Shown here: positions 42,193 through 51,936 of the stretch, piece by piece
Numbering within the stretch: position 1 is the first letter of the stretch
Layout: each line of letters opens with the position of its first letter
Origin: Saprospiraceae bacterium
GTDB taxonomy: Bacteria > Bacteroidota > Bacteroidia > Chitinophagales > Saprospiraceae
Direction of reading: 5' to 3'
Assembly (NCBI GenBank): GCA_020630435.1
Contig: JAHDBJ010000006.1
Span: 62,001-126,000 of the forward strand
DNA length: 64,000 nucleotides
The notes under the pieces: generated by a model
Seen by the model: the letters and a program-made list of their open reading frames with translations, nothing else
Database searches by the model: none
What the model was told of the DNA's origin: nothing
Position numbers and translations under genes: made by a program

Positions 42193-43449
42193 CTATAAAT
42201 CAAAGCCAATATCTTTCCTATAATATTTTCCTTCAAATTGTATATGATTGGCATTTTGATAAGAATAAGCTAAAGCCTCTTGTATCGTCTCTCCAAAAGA
42301 AGTAAGTGCAATAACTCGACCACCATTGGTCACGACGGTGTTATTATCAGTCTTAGTACCTGCATGAAAAATATGACTATTTACGACTTTATCTATTCCT
42401 TTAATGATTTTTCCTTTTTCATATTGTTGTGGGTATCCACCTGACACAAGCATTACAGTAACAGCCGTTTTCTCTTCGATATCCAATACCACTTTATCTA
42501 GTTCTTGTTGCACAGTTGCTTGAAATAATTCTAAAATATCACTTTTAATTCTAGGAAAAACAACCTCTGTTTCAGGATCGCCCATACGACAATTATATTC
42601 AATAACATAGGGTTCATTATTTACTCTAATAAGCCCTATAAAGATAAATCCTTTATAAGTGATTTGTCGTTTTTGCAACCCTTTGATAGTAGGTTGAATA
42701 ATACGAGATTCCACTTTCTTCATTAAAGCTTCATCTACAAATGATACAGGAGATATTGCGCCCATCCCTCCCGTATTTAACCCCGTATCTCCTTCTCCGA
42801 TTCGTTTATAGTCTTTAGCAACTGGAAGAACTTTATAATTTTGACCATCAGTCAATACAAAAACAGAAAACTCGATGCCGTCCAAAAAATCTTCGATAAC
42901 AACGGTTGTACTGGCCGTTCCAAATTTGCCAGATAACATCGATTTAAGCTCATTCTGAGCTTCATCTATACTTTGGCATATCAACACACCTTTTCCTGCT
43001 GCAAGTCCATCTGCTTTTAGAACAATAGGTGGTGTTTTATTAGCAATATATTTCAAGCCTTGGGTTTCGGTCGCTTTTGTAAATTCTTTATACCCTGCCG
43101 TAGGAATATTCATTTCTTCCATGAATATTTTAGCATATGCCTTACTGCCTTCTAATTGAGCACCTTCCCTAGAAGGGCCTATTACATTTATATTTTTTCT
43201 TTCGAAATAATCATAAATACCTCGCACAAGAGGTTCTTCAGGACCAACAACTATAAGCTTGATATTTTTATCTATACACAAGGCTTCTATTTTCTCAAAA
43301 TCATTGGGACTGACTTGTACATTTATTCCATGCTGTGCTGTACCAGCATTACCTGGCGCAATAAATAGTTGTGTACAAAGAGGGCTTTGTGTAATTTTCC
43401 AAGCCATTGTATGTTCTCTACCGCCACTTCCTAATAATAGTACATTCAC
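42193..43449 (-). CDS. purD: phosphoribosylamine-glycine ligase
   Basis: A 418-residue ATP-grasp enzyme for the second step of purine biosynthesis. It begins MNVLLLGSGGREHTMAWKI and shows KADGLAAGKGVLIC, GPEEPLVRGIYDY, and NTGGMGAISPVSF, then EYNCRMGDPETEVV and VMLVSGGYPQQYEKG. Length is normal. It runs into murF-alr with a 4-base gap, so the two are an operon. Confidence 0.96.
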   Translation of the reverse strand: MNVLLLGSGGREHTMAWKITQSPLCTQLFIAPGNAGTAQHGINVQVSPNDFEKIEALCIDKNIKLIVVGPEEPLVRGIYDYFERKNINVIGPSREGAQLEGSKAYAKIFMEEMNIPTAGYKEFTKATETQGLKYIANKTPPIVLKADGLAAGKGVLICQSIDEAQNELKSMLSGKFGTASTTVVIEDFLDGIEFSVFVLTDGQNYKVLPVAKDYKRIGEGDTGLNTGGMGAISPVSFVDEALMKKVESRIIQPTIKGLQKRQITYKGFIFIGLIRVNNEPYVIEYNCRMGDPETEVVFPRIKSDILELFQATVQQELDKVVLDIEEKTAVTVMLVSGGYPQQYEKGKIIKGIDKVVNSHIFHAGTKTDNNTVVTNGGRVIALTSFGETIQEALAYSYQNANHIQFEGKYYRKDIGFDL

Positions 43450-43483
43450 GGGTTTGTTTTTTATTATGAATAGATAGTGTTTT

Positions 43484-44476
43484 TTAATCCTGACGCATAA
43501 AAAATAAAAAGCCTAATACCGCTAATAAAACCACGCCCCCCACTATATAGTAAGTTCTATTATTATTAGGCATAGAATTAGAAGATGGCGTATTCCTTGT
43601 TAATGCACTAACAATCACATCAGTGTTATGTTTAAGCATTTTAAGATATGAGTCCGCTGAACTTCCTAATTTTCCAATAGAATCGGCATATAATTGCCCG
43701 CCTACTTTAACATTGTTATCAGCAGCTAATTGCTGAAGTAATTTAGGATTAATAGTACTTTCAATAAATACTGCGGGGACGTTTTTAGTCTTGATTACTT
43801 TTTGCAAATTTTCAATATCAGAAGTTTGCACATCAGCATCTGTTGAAACGCCCATAACAGACTCCAACTGCAAACCATAACGCCTACCATAATATTGGAA
43901 AGCATCATGTGAAGTAATTAAGATTCTTTGTTGCGCTGGAATTTCATTGATTTGTTGCTTTATATATTGATCCATTTCTTCCAATTCTTTTTTATACCTT
44001 TCATACTGTTGGGCATAAAATCCTTTATTTTCTGGATCAATTGAGATAACGGCTTCTTTAATATTCTTGATGTACTCTTGTCCTAGACTAATGTCCATCC
44101 AGGCATGAGGATCAGGGGCATTTTCATAAGTTAGGCTAGAAATTGGTTTTATGCCTTTAGTTACTTCTACAACTTGAGCTTTAGTTCCAGAGTTATCAAT
44201 CAGTTCATTAAGCCAGCCTTCGAAGGTTAAACCATTTTTTAAAACTAAATCTGCAACGCTAACCATTTGGGCTGAACGAGGCGTTGGCTCATAGATATGT
44301 GGATCGCCACCTACTGGAACGATACAGACTACATCCATTTTATCTCCTACAATATTGGATGCCATATCAGAAATCATACTGGCGGTTGCTACAAGTATCG
44401 GTTTTTCTGAAGCAAAACTTATGCTTGTAAGCGAAATAAATAATGGTATGATCAAAAATGATGGTAATCGTTTCAT
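43484..44476 (-). CDS. metal-ion ABC transporter substrate-binding protein, membrane-anchored at its C-terminus
   Basis: A 330-residue ZnuA/MntC-type protein with a signal peptide (MKRLPSFLIIPLFISLTSIS). Metal-ligand positions are seen in GGDPHIYEPTPR, DPHAWMDISLGQEYI, ITSHDAFQYYGRRYG and PAVFIEST. It binds Mn2+, Zn2+ or Fe2+; there is no His-rich loop, which argues against a ZnuA Zn protein. Unusually it ends with a transmembrane helix (YYIVGGVVLLAVLGFLFFMR). No ABC ATPase or permease is adjacent. It lies 34 bases after... upstream of purD and may be cotranscribed with it. Confidence 0.82.
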   Translation of the reverse strand: MKRLPSFLIIPLFISLTSISFASEKPILVATASMISDMASNIVGDKMDVVCIVPVGGDPHIYEPTPRSAQMVSVADLVLKNGLTFEGWLNELIDNSGTKAQVVEVTKGIKPISSLTYENAPDPHAWMDISLGQEYIKNIKEAVISIDPENKGFYAQQYERYKKELEEMDQYIKQQINEIPAQQRILITSHDAFQYYGRRYGLQLESVMGVSTDADVQTSDIENLQKVIKTKNVPAVFIESTINPKLLQQLAADNNVKVGGQLYADSIGKLGSSADSYLKMLKHNTDVIVSALTRNTPSSNSMPNNNRTYYIVGGVVLLAVLGFLFFMRQD

Positions 44477-44547
44477 GTTATTTTAATTTTAATAAAATCT
44501 TATCTTAGATAATTTTCTGTAAAAGTATCTCAAAATCGTAAAACAAA

Positions 44548-44581
44548 AAAATCCACTATCGTCATAACAATAGTGGATTTT
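44548..44581 (-). terminator. terminator of the 78-residue gene
   Basis: AAAATCCACTA and TAGTGGATTTT arms with a 12-base loop, followed on the minus strand by a T-run; it lies 22 bases after the stop at 44604. Confidence 0.88.
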
Positions 44582-44603
44582 ATAATTGATGTAGTCTCGT
44601 TAT

Positions 44604-44840
44604 CTATCTACAATGAGGTTCAAGTGCTTCTTCACTGTGACGTAAAATGGCTTGGATAGCCGTTTCAGAAGGACTGAAAGTAGCCTTAATTAACTCTTGT
44701 TTTGCAGAGGCTAATTTTTCATAATCGTTCTTCAAAAGCCAATTTTTATTCAATTCAGTTGCGATTGCACTATTTTCTTTTTCAGAGGTTTCTTTGTAAA
44801 GGTAACGGACTAAATCTTCTTGTGTAAAATCTTGCTTCAT
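44604..44840 (-). CDS. 78-residue charged protein, unrecognised
   Basis: A small soluble protein (MKQDFTQEDLVRYLYKETSE at the N-terminus, then helical and charged) with one terminal Cys. The opening FTQEDLVRYLYKETS resembles the short N-terminal segments of Bacteroidota anti-sigma-like proteins, which start with a similar ExxLxxYLYxE pattern, but there is no membrane part. A TGTCACAA motif (read on its strand) lies 111-118 bases upstream. Confidence 0.65.
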   Translation of the reverse strand: MKQDFTQEDLVRYLYKETSEKENSAIATELNKNWLLKNDYEKLASAKQELIKATFSPSETAIQAILRHSEEALEPHCR

Positions 44841-44916
44841 TTATATAATTTAGTAGTTAGAAAATGTAATAGAAATAACTTCTATCGTTCTTAATATCAA
44901 TTATATAAACTAAAAA

Positions 44917-44939
44917 GCCTAAACAAATATTGTTTAGGC
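44917..44939 (-). terminator. terminator of the DUF2147 gene
   Basis: GCCTAAACA and TGTTTAGGC arms with a 5-base loop and a T-run on the minus strand, 31 bases past the stop. Confidence 0.88.
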
Positions 44940-44969
44940 CCTCATATTTTTTGTGACAGTATATTTTCA

Positions 44970-45401
44970 TTATTTGACTCGATACCAGTATTGGGTACGG
45001 CCTAGAGCAGCAATTCCTATATATCCTCTCACTTTCAATTTATCTGCTCCCTTCAATTCAATATAGCATGTATATACTTTTCCATTTTTTGGATCGAGGA
45101 TAGTTCCTCCTTCATAGTATTTACCATCTTTTTCTAGATCTTTCAAAAAGACTAATCCTTCAATAGGTTTACCTTTATCACTTCCTGAGCATTCTGCACA
45201 GAGCTTACCTTTATCGGCTTCTAGTAATAATTGGGTTATTTTACCATACAGTTTACCATTTTGCTCGTAAATTTCTACATACGATTTTGCTTTTCCTGTT
45301 TCATCATCAACTGTTTTCCATTTTCCTACAGGAGATTGAGCAAATATAGTCAAGGAAAATAAGCAAAAAACTAACGTAGCAAATGCGTGTGTCATTTTCA
45401 T
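44970..45401 (-). CDS. secreted DUF2147 protein
   Basis: A 143-residue protein with a signal peptide (MKMTHAFATLVFCLFSLTIF). The domain shows the usual GKWKTVDDETGKAKSYVEIY, an internal CAECSG pair of cysteines, and GLVFLKDLEKDGKYYEGG and GKVYTCYIELKG, then GYIGIAALGRTQYW. DUF2147 proteins are small calycin-like secreted proteins of unknown function. It is transcribed alone with a terminator. Confidence 0.9.
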   Translation of the reverse strand: MKMTHAFATLVFCLFSLTIFAQSPVGKWKTVDDETGKAKSYVEIYEQNGKLYGKITQLLLEADKGKLCAECSGSDKGKPIEGLVFLKDLEKDGKYYEGGTILDPKNGKVYTCYIELKGADKLKVRGYIGIAALGRTQYWYRVK

Positions 45402-45540
45402 AATAAATAATAATTTGATTAGTTATTGAGTATTTGGTTTCGGCTTCTTTTATAGAGGTGTATTATAATACTAACAAAACTAATAAAAATCATACATAAT
45501 TTAAAATAGAACTCGAAGCCTTTAACGTATAAATAACAAG

Positions 45541-45572
45541 AAGAGATGAGTTTGCGTCATTACTCATCTCTT
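45541..45572 (-). terminator. hairpin after the zincin gene
   Basis: Perfect 10-base arms AAGAGATGAG and CTCATCTCTT with a 12-base loop, 49 bases past the stop at 45621. The T-tract after it is interrupted, so efficiency is uncertain. Confidence 0.6.
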
Positions 45573-45620
45573 ATGAAAACAAAACCTTATTATATTAATC
45601 TTATAATCGATAAACGATTT

Positions 45621-46169
45621 TTATTCCTTATAATCTTCAAGAAGTGAAAGTTCCATAGTAATTTTTCGCTCCCATTCTTTTTGCTGTTGTTTATCCATGC
45701 TGTTCCTTGTCATAAAATCATAAGCATGTTGTTTGGCTTCCCACCCTTTGATAAATTGTTGGATATAATGCTCAAAAGCGGTTTCTTCACCGCATAAGAA
45801 AGGCCTTTCTGATAGACTTTTTCTTAGCTTTCTAGCAAATAACTCTGTTACATCAAAGTGCAATTGTTCGTGTGCTAATATATAATCATTATAGGCTTCT
45901 TCTTTTACCCAAGAGGTTTTCTTCTCAAAATAAGCTCTCACCTTAAAAATAATTTTTCCATCTTTACATCCTCTGTAATGGACAATACCTGAAGAAGTCA
46001 GTGCTGAAATTCTATAATCATCACTTGCTTTAGGTTTCCCTTGAAAGTCTCTCCAACTCAATTTTTTATCATCATCCCAGTAAATTACATCTGGGGAACT
46101 TGTGTTTCCACTAAATAATAATACACTTATGAATGCTAATGCATAAACTTTGATTTTTAAATTTTTCAT
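45621..46169 (-). CDS. secreted DUF922-type zinc metalloprotein
   Basis: A 182-residue protein when started at the ATG at 46167-46169, which has GGAGG 7 bases upstream and a clean signal peptide (MKNLKIKVYALAFISVLLFS); longer starts at 46199 or 46253 would extend it into the neighbour's stop. The zincin motif is LAHEQLHFDVTE (HExxH), with DVIYWDDDKKLSWRDFQGK near the N-terminus as in DUF922. Predicted periplasmic metalloprotease. It lies close behind the alkyltransferase-like gene and is likely cotranscribed. Confidence 0.8.
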   Translation of the reverse strand: MKNLKIKVYALAFISVLLFSGNTSSPDVIYWDDDKKLSWRDFQGKPKASDDYRISALTSSGIVHYRGCKDGKIIFKVRAYFEKKTSWVKEEAYNDYILAHEQLHFDVTELFARKLRKSLSERPFLCGEETAFEHYIQQFIKGWEAKQHAYDFMTRNSMDKQQQKEWERKITMELSLLEDYKE

Positions 46170-46215
46170 GATACGCCTCCTTACATTTGTAGTCTTCATG
46201 TTGCTCCTGAGAGTT

Positions 46216-46545
46216 TCATAATTCTTGACTAGGATTCCAAAATAATTTTTCAAATTGTTGTACGGTGTTCTTTTGGATAACGATGCCTTCGTTTTCTAGT
46301 AGCTCTTGCATCATTGTGGGGGAGGAAAAATGATTTCTTCCAGTCAGCTCTCCTTTTCTATTTACTACTCTGTGGGCTGGTACAGCTTTATCTTCTCCAA
46401 AGCTTTTATTCATTGCCCATCCTACCATTCTAGCTGATCCTAAATCCAAATAATCTGCTACTGCTCCATAGGTTGTTACCCTTCCATAAGGTACTCTCCG
46501 CACTACTTTATACACTTTTTCAAAAAAAGAAATTTCTTCTTTCAT
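46216..46545 (-). CDS. alkyltransferase-like protein (MGMT family without the acceptor Cys)
   Basis: A 109-residue protein equal to the DNA-binding domain of O6-alkylguanine-DNA alkyltransferase: VRRVPYGRVTTYGAVADYL, the helix with VGWAMNKSF and the active-site region VPAHRVV. The acceptor cysteine of PCHR is replaced by alanine, so it cannot remove alkyl groups by itself. Such alkyltransferase-like proteins bind O6-alkylguanine and hand the lesion to nucleotide excision repair. The ending is about normal for the ATL family. Confidence 0.88.
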   Translation of the reverse strand: MKEEISFFEKVYKVVRRVPYGRVTTYGAVADYLDLGSARMVGWAMNKSFGEDKAVPAHRVVNRKGELTGRNHFSSPTMMQELLENEGIVIQKNTVQQFEKLFWNPSQEL

Positions 46546-46782
46546 AAATTACTATTACATATATTTTGCCAAAAATGATTTTTAAGCTCTTTTTTTATTA
46601 CTTTTAATAAAAACGCAAAATATTTGTAATCATTATTTATAAGTATAAAATACTTTAGTGAGACATTAAGTTTTTGTTTTTTTATAACAATTTGTGACAT
46701 TAAAAATATCTTTCATTGTAATGAAATCTTATATTTAAAAGGCTGTTTAGTAAAAAAAAAGAAACAAAAAAAGGGCGGGAGA

Positions 46783-47652
46783 TTAAATTTGATTCCCTAA
46801 ACATTTTTCAATTTTCTTTTTAAAACCTATTGCTCGAATTCTTTTTTGGAAGGAATTGATATTATTTTTTTTATTTTCTTTTGGTGTGAAATTTTGAAAA
46901 TAAAAATCTGCCAAGGCATTTATTTTATCCTCAATATAGACCAACTCTACTGCACAAGTTGCTTCAGCTATCGTCTTATCGGGAAAATGCTGTAAATACT
47001 TATTAATTGCCCTCTGTTTATATTTGGCAATTTGATGTGTTGTAGGTCTTTTAAAATCAATTTTGAAATTTTGAGGATTGTGTGGTACATAACGGATGTA
47101 AAATTCATCTCCATTTTCTAAAGGCATCCCGTTTTCAGTAATTCGATTTTTTTTAAAATGTTTCGTTGTTAGGGTTTGGTGCATATCATTTGCTCTTCCA
47201 TATTTATATGCTAAATAATATCCATCCTGATCATCTATTATGATAGCTGTTGCTTTTCCATTTATCCCCTCTTCTGCTAGTTGTACTCTTTCCTTATAAT
47301 TGCCATACCAAATCGTAAAACCAATGGCAAAAACTAAGAAGAACATGGAAATACTTCCCAAGATCAAATTTCGTTTATTGATTTTTTTTCGAATACGATT
47401 GTTGGGGGTATCTACTTTTACATTGTGTTCAAATTCGTATTGAAAACGACCATTCTTTTTTTTAATAAAAATTTCAAATAGTTCTTCGTTTATAAAAAAC
47501 GAATAGGAATTATCTTGAAAAACCTTAAAATCGACTTGTATGACTTTATCGTCACAATAGATCATCAGATTCCCACTTCTAGGACTATGCATAACACCAA
47601 CAAGATGTTCTAGCCCTTCCCTATCAAAAAATTTCCATTTAGACTGATTCAA
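46783..47652 (-). CDS. membrane protein with a DUF3592-like outer domain
   Basis: A 289-residue protein. Residues 1-90 form a soluble beta-rich domain (MNQSKWKFFDREGLEHLVG and FEIFIKKKNGRFQYEF), one transmembrane helix lies at about 95-117 (LGSISMFFLVFAIGFTIWYG), and the region after it (GKATAIIIDDQDGYYLAY then EFYIRYVPHNPQNFKIDF) looks like the DUF3592 extracellular fold. The last 80 residues are charged and helical. Function unknown; monocistronic. Confidence 0.6.
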   Translation of the reverse strand: MNQSKWKFFDREGLEHLVGVMHSPRSGNLMIYCDDKVIQVDFKVFQDNSYSFFINEELFEIFIKKKNGRFQYEFEHNVKVDTPNNRIRKKINKRNLILGSISMFFLVFAIGFTIWYGNYKERVQLAEEGINGKATAIIIDDQDGYYLAYKYGRANDMHQTLTTKHFKKNRITENGMPLENGDEFYIRYVPHNPQNFKIDFKRPTTHQIAKYKQRAINKYLQHFPDKTIAEATCAVELVYIEDKINALADFYFQNFTPKENKKNNINSFQKRIRAIGFKKKIEKCLGNQI

Positions 47653-47874
47653 AATTGTTCGGATTTTACACTTAGTTTTATCAAATTATTTAATAGTCTT
47701 ATTCAAAGACAAAATAATGCAAGATTCTCGCTATACCTCGGCTTTTTGCTCGTCCATATCTGCGGATATGCACTCCAAAAAGGTTTAGCCTAATGAAAAG
47801 CTCTATTTTCGTATTCCTTATTTCTAAACAAGGCTGATAATAAAACGCTTTTTCTATATAAAAGAAACAAAAAA

Positions 47875-47905
47875 AAGTCCTAATAAAAAAAATTTACTAG
47901 GACTT
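47875..47905 (-). terminator. terminator of the fungalysin gene
   Basis: AAGTCCTA and TAGGACTT arms around a 15-base A/T loop; on the minus strand an eight-T run follows, 27 bases past the stop at 47932. Confidence 0.88.
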
Positions 47906-47931
47906 CTAAGTTAAGGTTTAAGTTTTTAAAA

Positions 47932-50900
47932 TTATTTTAGGATGAGTTTTTTAGTAACAGCAAATTCCCGATTACGTGTTTCTAGTAAATAAACACCACT
48001 TTCTAAATCTTCTACATTAAGTTTGTAACCATTTTTAAGTTCTTTACCCATAATTTGTATAGATTTCGCTACTTTACCTTCTACAGTTCGTAGTGTTATT
48101 GTAACATCTCCAGTATATTCATAAGATGATAACACAGTTAATTGTCCTTTAGCAGGGTTAGGGAATAATGTAATTGTAGTTTTATCGCCGATACTTGCAG
48201 AAACAACATCAGAATAATCGGTATCTCCATTATGATCGACCTGTTTTAGACGATAGTAATATACTACTCCAGCTCGTACTTTTTGATCTTCAAAGTCATA
48301 TGTTTTCTCATTCGAAGAATTATTATTTCCTCTTACCCATCCAATATTCTCAAAATTTCTATCTTGATTCGTACTTCTTTCAATCTCGAAACCTTTATTA
48401 TTAGTTTCTGAAAGTGTAGTCCAATTTAGCATTATTGAGTTTCTAAGCGGAGTAGCTGTAAATTCAGCTAATTCAACTGGGACAACGATATCTGAAACTT
48501 CAATACAAGCACACGCAGATGCTATTGTAGATCCTGATTGGATAGCATCTACTGTATTTTTAAGTCCTGTAGTACTCGTCACAAAAACATCATCAATAAT
48601 CCATCCATCACCTCCTACCGATGCATCACACAACATTCTAAAACGTATTAGAATATCTCCACAAAAATTATTAACAGTAGCTGTTGTTGTAATACATCCA
48701 CCACTATCTCCTGTGAACATCTCTATACCAAAAGACTGCGAAGTTGCATTATATCCATTTGACGTCATGCTACTCCCCAAATCTGTCCAATTGGTTCCAC
48801 CATCATTAGAGATTTCTACGATTCCTCCATCCCAAGTAGCTTCTGTATCATACTTATGCGTAAATGATAAATTAAGGGTTGGTCCTGTAGTAGAAAATGA
48901 TAAGACTAAAGATTCATCTGATGCAGTAGTATTATCTGGTGCAAAATACCCAAAACCAGAACAACCTGTAAAAGGACCTGGAGGGTTACTTGATAATGAC
49001 CAATCAGCAGAAGGTGACCATGAACCTGCTGGTGCAGAACCATCAAAGTCATCATCTACAACAGTAGCTGTTGTCGAAGCAGTCCCAACATCTACAGTTG
49101 CTTGATAACTATATCCTGTAACAGAACTAGCCGCTAGATTAACACCAGACCAAGTAACTGTACCACCACTTTCTGTTCCGCCAGATGTTGCTGAACCAGC
49201 TACATAAGTTACACCGCTTGGTAATACGTCCTCCAAAGTAACATTATTTGCATCGGCACAACCACAAGTTGCCGTAACATTATAGGTTACAACTTCTCCT
49301 TGGTCATATAAAACTTTATCTGCCGTTTTTGTTAATTCTACACCACTAGGAACAGCATAATCTGCTGTGCCATCTGTTACACTCGCACTACTTCCTTGAT
49401 CAGCGTTTACACCAACGCCTCTTCTCGCAAATGCTTTCCATATTGCACATCTATATTTTCCAGCAAATAAAAGTTCATCCGCTTCTAATATCGCATCTCG
49501 TGAAGTTACAAATCCTGGGCTACAAGGTTGTAGTTTCAAACCTTCGTGAACGAGTTTAAAAGCTGCTACATTCCCCTGCATAGTACTCGTGTCCCATATG
49601 TCAGATTGGATGTATCCATCTTGGAAAATAATTTCCCATGTCATATCCCATAAAATTGTACACCACATAGACCCCACTCCGTGCGGGATTGAGAACGTTG
49701 TATTATCTCCGACATTAGCATATTCTGCATAACTATTTATATTTGCCATATCATAGGAATACATAAATGGTCTAATTCCTCCACCTGTTGTAGGTTGTCC
49801 TACAGCGTAAGTACCTATCCCTCTTGGTATATTTGCAGAAGCTACTGTAGGACTTAAACTTGCCCAATCCGTACATAACATCAATGCTAAAAAATCTGAC
49901 CATCCTTCTCCTTGTTGCTCATCTCCTGATAAGCAAGAAGTCCCTGGACCTCCTGTAGAACGAATGCTCCATCCATGTCCATACTCATGCGCTATAATAC
50001 CATTATCAAAGTCTCCATCTGGAGTATAAGCTGTTCCTCCAGCCATTGTAATATTAACTGTATTACTTGCCATTTCTGCTTTTATAGTAGCACACTCCCC
50101 CATACTTAACATTACTGCTGGAATGGTTATTGTGTTATCTGTTCCTCCCATTACTATAGGAGAACCTCCTACGTTATTACAAACTACAACAGCTATCGCT
50201 CCTGCATTTTCTGCATTCTTTACTTTTTCAGTAAATGCACAATTTCCTCTATCTATTACGGCTATGTTACCACTTAAAGCACCTCCATTAGTAATTGGAT
50301 TAGCTGTACAGGCTTCAATGTGGTTGGCTAAAACCAAATCACCTGTAATAGGTCCTACATCCGCCAGTTTATTAGCTGTACTAAAACCTGATTCTATAGC
50401 CCCATATGGCCCAGCTACACTTGCTGGAGAATTCACATCAAAACTTGTTAAAGAAGCAGCAGACCACAGAAACATTTGCATTCTTCCATTCGTACCATCT
50501 CCTGGCGTAGAAAAATTGGCATTATCTGTACCACTTCCATCTTGCGCATCGGCATATACAAAGTCATTGCCTGCTCCTCCTAGACCATCCACATTAGATG
50601 CTTGGAAATTACCGCAAGGCTCATCAAAACCATAATTATAAAGTACATCATGTGTCAAATTATTCCAATAAAAAAGATTGGTAATCGCTGCATCTTGATT
50701 AGCAGCGGGTGTGCCAAAAAAGTCAAAAGGATAGTTAAAATCTAAGGAAGCTCCTGGGTTAGGGCTAGCTCCTGTACCATTGTTTCCATTAGCGTCTTCT
50801 TGAGACCAAACATTATTTCCTCTTGTGTAAGTATAATTATTTGTACTGGTATGATGCCATCCATTCGTTGCCCCTAAAGCACCACGTGCAGCTGTAAACC

Positions 50901-51717
50901 TTGTATAAGGACTATTTACGATACTTCTACTTCCATGACTTGGGCTTTCTAATGGATAGTCAAAAACATTATAATCATTATTCGCTAATAAACGATTATT
51001 ATCGTTTTGTGGACTATTTTCTTTGTGATGATGTGTTTCACAACCTTTCTCCTTAATATGTTTTTTTCCAAAGTTACAGTATATTGTAAAGTTATGCTTA
51101 CTTATTATTTCTCCTGTTTGAGCATCAACTTTTACATCCCACCAATCAGAAGAAGTTCTGTCATTAATAATAATGCTCCAAGCTAATTTAACGGCCTTTC
51201 CATCATTAACAGGAATCCAAATTAATTCTGTTGGTATTTCATCTCTTGATATTCCAGCATTATCAAAAATAATCTTATTTCCCTTTCCTTTTGAAATAGC
51301 TTCTCTTCTAAGTTCATTTAAACCATCCGTTTTTAAATCTAGGTGTTTTGCAGCAGCAACTACGCTATTTTTAGCGGACAATTTTGGACTCGTTGCATCT
51401 ACTTTTTTAACTAAATTTTTTATAAAAGTATGATTAGAGTGGACTACTTTACCATCTTTAATAGCTAAGTTAAAAATAGCATTGTGAACTTTAACATCTT
51501 TTAAAGCTTGTTGAAAATAAATATGATGTACTCCTGTAGTTTTTGAATATACCTGATCGGATATAATAAAACCAGCAACATCATCTTTTACTAAATTATT
51601 TTTTTGGTAATTTTTTTGTAAATAATTTTTTGCAACTTGAAGTGCATCCTGTCCATATGAAAGTTGGACGGCAAATAAAAAAACAAGGCACAAAAAAAAT
51701 CTGTAGTAGTTAAACAT
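47932..51717 (-). CDS. T9SS-secreted fungalysin (M36) metalloprotease
   Basis: A 1261-residue exported protease. It starts with signal peptide MFNYYRFFLCLVFLFAVQLS, then an FTP/PepSY inhibitory propeptide to about 220. The M36 catalytic part has IIAHEYGHGWS near residue 576 (HExxH) and a downstream GEGWSDF Glu. A protease-associated domain is inserted before it (AIDRGNCAFTEKVKNAENAG). After the catalytic domain come a DUF11 repeat (VLYDQGEVVTYNVTATCGC), a MAM-like beta region and a T9SS type A sorting domain at about 1180-1261 (TLFPNPAKGQLTVLSSYEY). It is a large extracellular protein-degrading enzyme. Confidence 0.93.
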   Translation of the reverse strand: MFNYYRFFLCLVFLFAVQLSYGQDALQVAKNYLQKNYQKNNLVKDDVAGFIISDQVYSKTTGVHHIYFQQALKDVKVHNAIFNLAIKDGKVVHSNHTFIKNLVKKVDATSPKLSAKNSVVAAAKHLDLKTDGLNELRREAISKGKGNKIIFDNAGISRDEIPTELIWIPVNDGKAVKLAWSIIINDRTSSDWWDVKVDAQTGEIISKHNFTIYCNFGKKHIKEKGCETHHHKENSPQNDNNRLLANNDYNVFDYPLESPSHGSRSIVNSPYTRFTAARGALGATNGWHHTSTNNYTYTRGNNVWSQEDANGNNGTGASPNPGASLDFNYPFDFFGTPAANQDAAITNLFYWNNLTHDVLYNYGFDEPCGNFQASNVDGLGGAGNDFVYADAQDGSGTDNANFSTPGDGTNGRMQMFLWSAASLTSFDVNSPASVAGPYGAIESGFSTANKLADVGPITGDLVLANHIEACTANPITNGGALSGNIAVIDRGNCAFTEKVKNAENAGAIAVVVCNNVGGSPIVMGGTDNTITIPAVMLSMGECATIKAEMASNTVNITMAGGTAYTPDGDFDNGIIAHEYGHGWSIRSTGGPGTSCLSGDEQQGEGWSDFLALMLCTDWASLSPTVASANIPRGIGTYAVGQPTTGGGIRPFMYSYDMANINSYAEYANVGDNTTFSIPHGVGSMWCTILWDMTWEIIFQDGYIQSDIWDTSTMQGNVAAFKLVHEGLKLQPCSPGFVTSRDAILEADELLFAGKYRCAIWKAFARRGVGVNADQGSSASVTDGTADYAVPSGVELTKTADKVLYDQGEVVTYNVTATCGCADANNVTLEDVLPSGVTYVAGSATSGGTESGGTVTWSGVNLAASSVTGYSYQATVDVGTASTTATVVDDDFDGSAPAGSWSPSADWSLSSNPPGPFTGCSGFGYFAPDNTTASDESLVLSFSTTGPTLNLSFTHKYDTEATWDGGIVEISNDGGTNWTDLGSSMTSNGYNATSQSFGIEMFTGDSGGCITTTATVNNFCGDILIRFRMLCDASVGGDGWIIDDVFVTSTTGLKNTVDAIQSGSTIASACACIEVSDIVVPVELAEFTATPLRNSIMLNWTTLSETNNKGFEIERSTNQDRNFENIGWVRGNNNSSNEKTYDFEDQKVRAGVVYYYRLKQVDHNGDTDYSDVVSASIGDKTTITLFPNPAKGQLTVLSSYEYTGDVTITLRTVEGKVAKSIQIMGKELKNGYKLNVEDLESGVYLLETRNREFAVTKKLILK

Positions 51718-51936
51718 AAGCGTAAGTTTAAGTATTGAATAAAATAATAAGTTTTACTCAACAAGATAGCTAAATTTATTTTTTTTTTAATATAAATTAG
51801 ATTGTGACATTATTAAAATGTCGTCAAATACACATTTAACGACACATATTAGGTTAAAAATAAATATCTAGTTGATTATTGAGTAGTAATGTTATTTCAT
51901 TATTACTTAAATTTATCTAATACTCTTTTCAATTTT

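Noticed and set aside
48713-50635. Long plus-strand frames antisense to the fungalysin gene (130 and 170 codons)
   Set aside because: They are shadow frames of the M36/DUF11 coding sequence, have no start context or domain, and the minus gene is clearly real.
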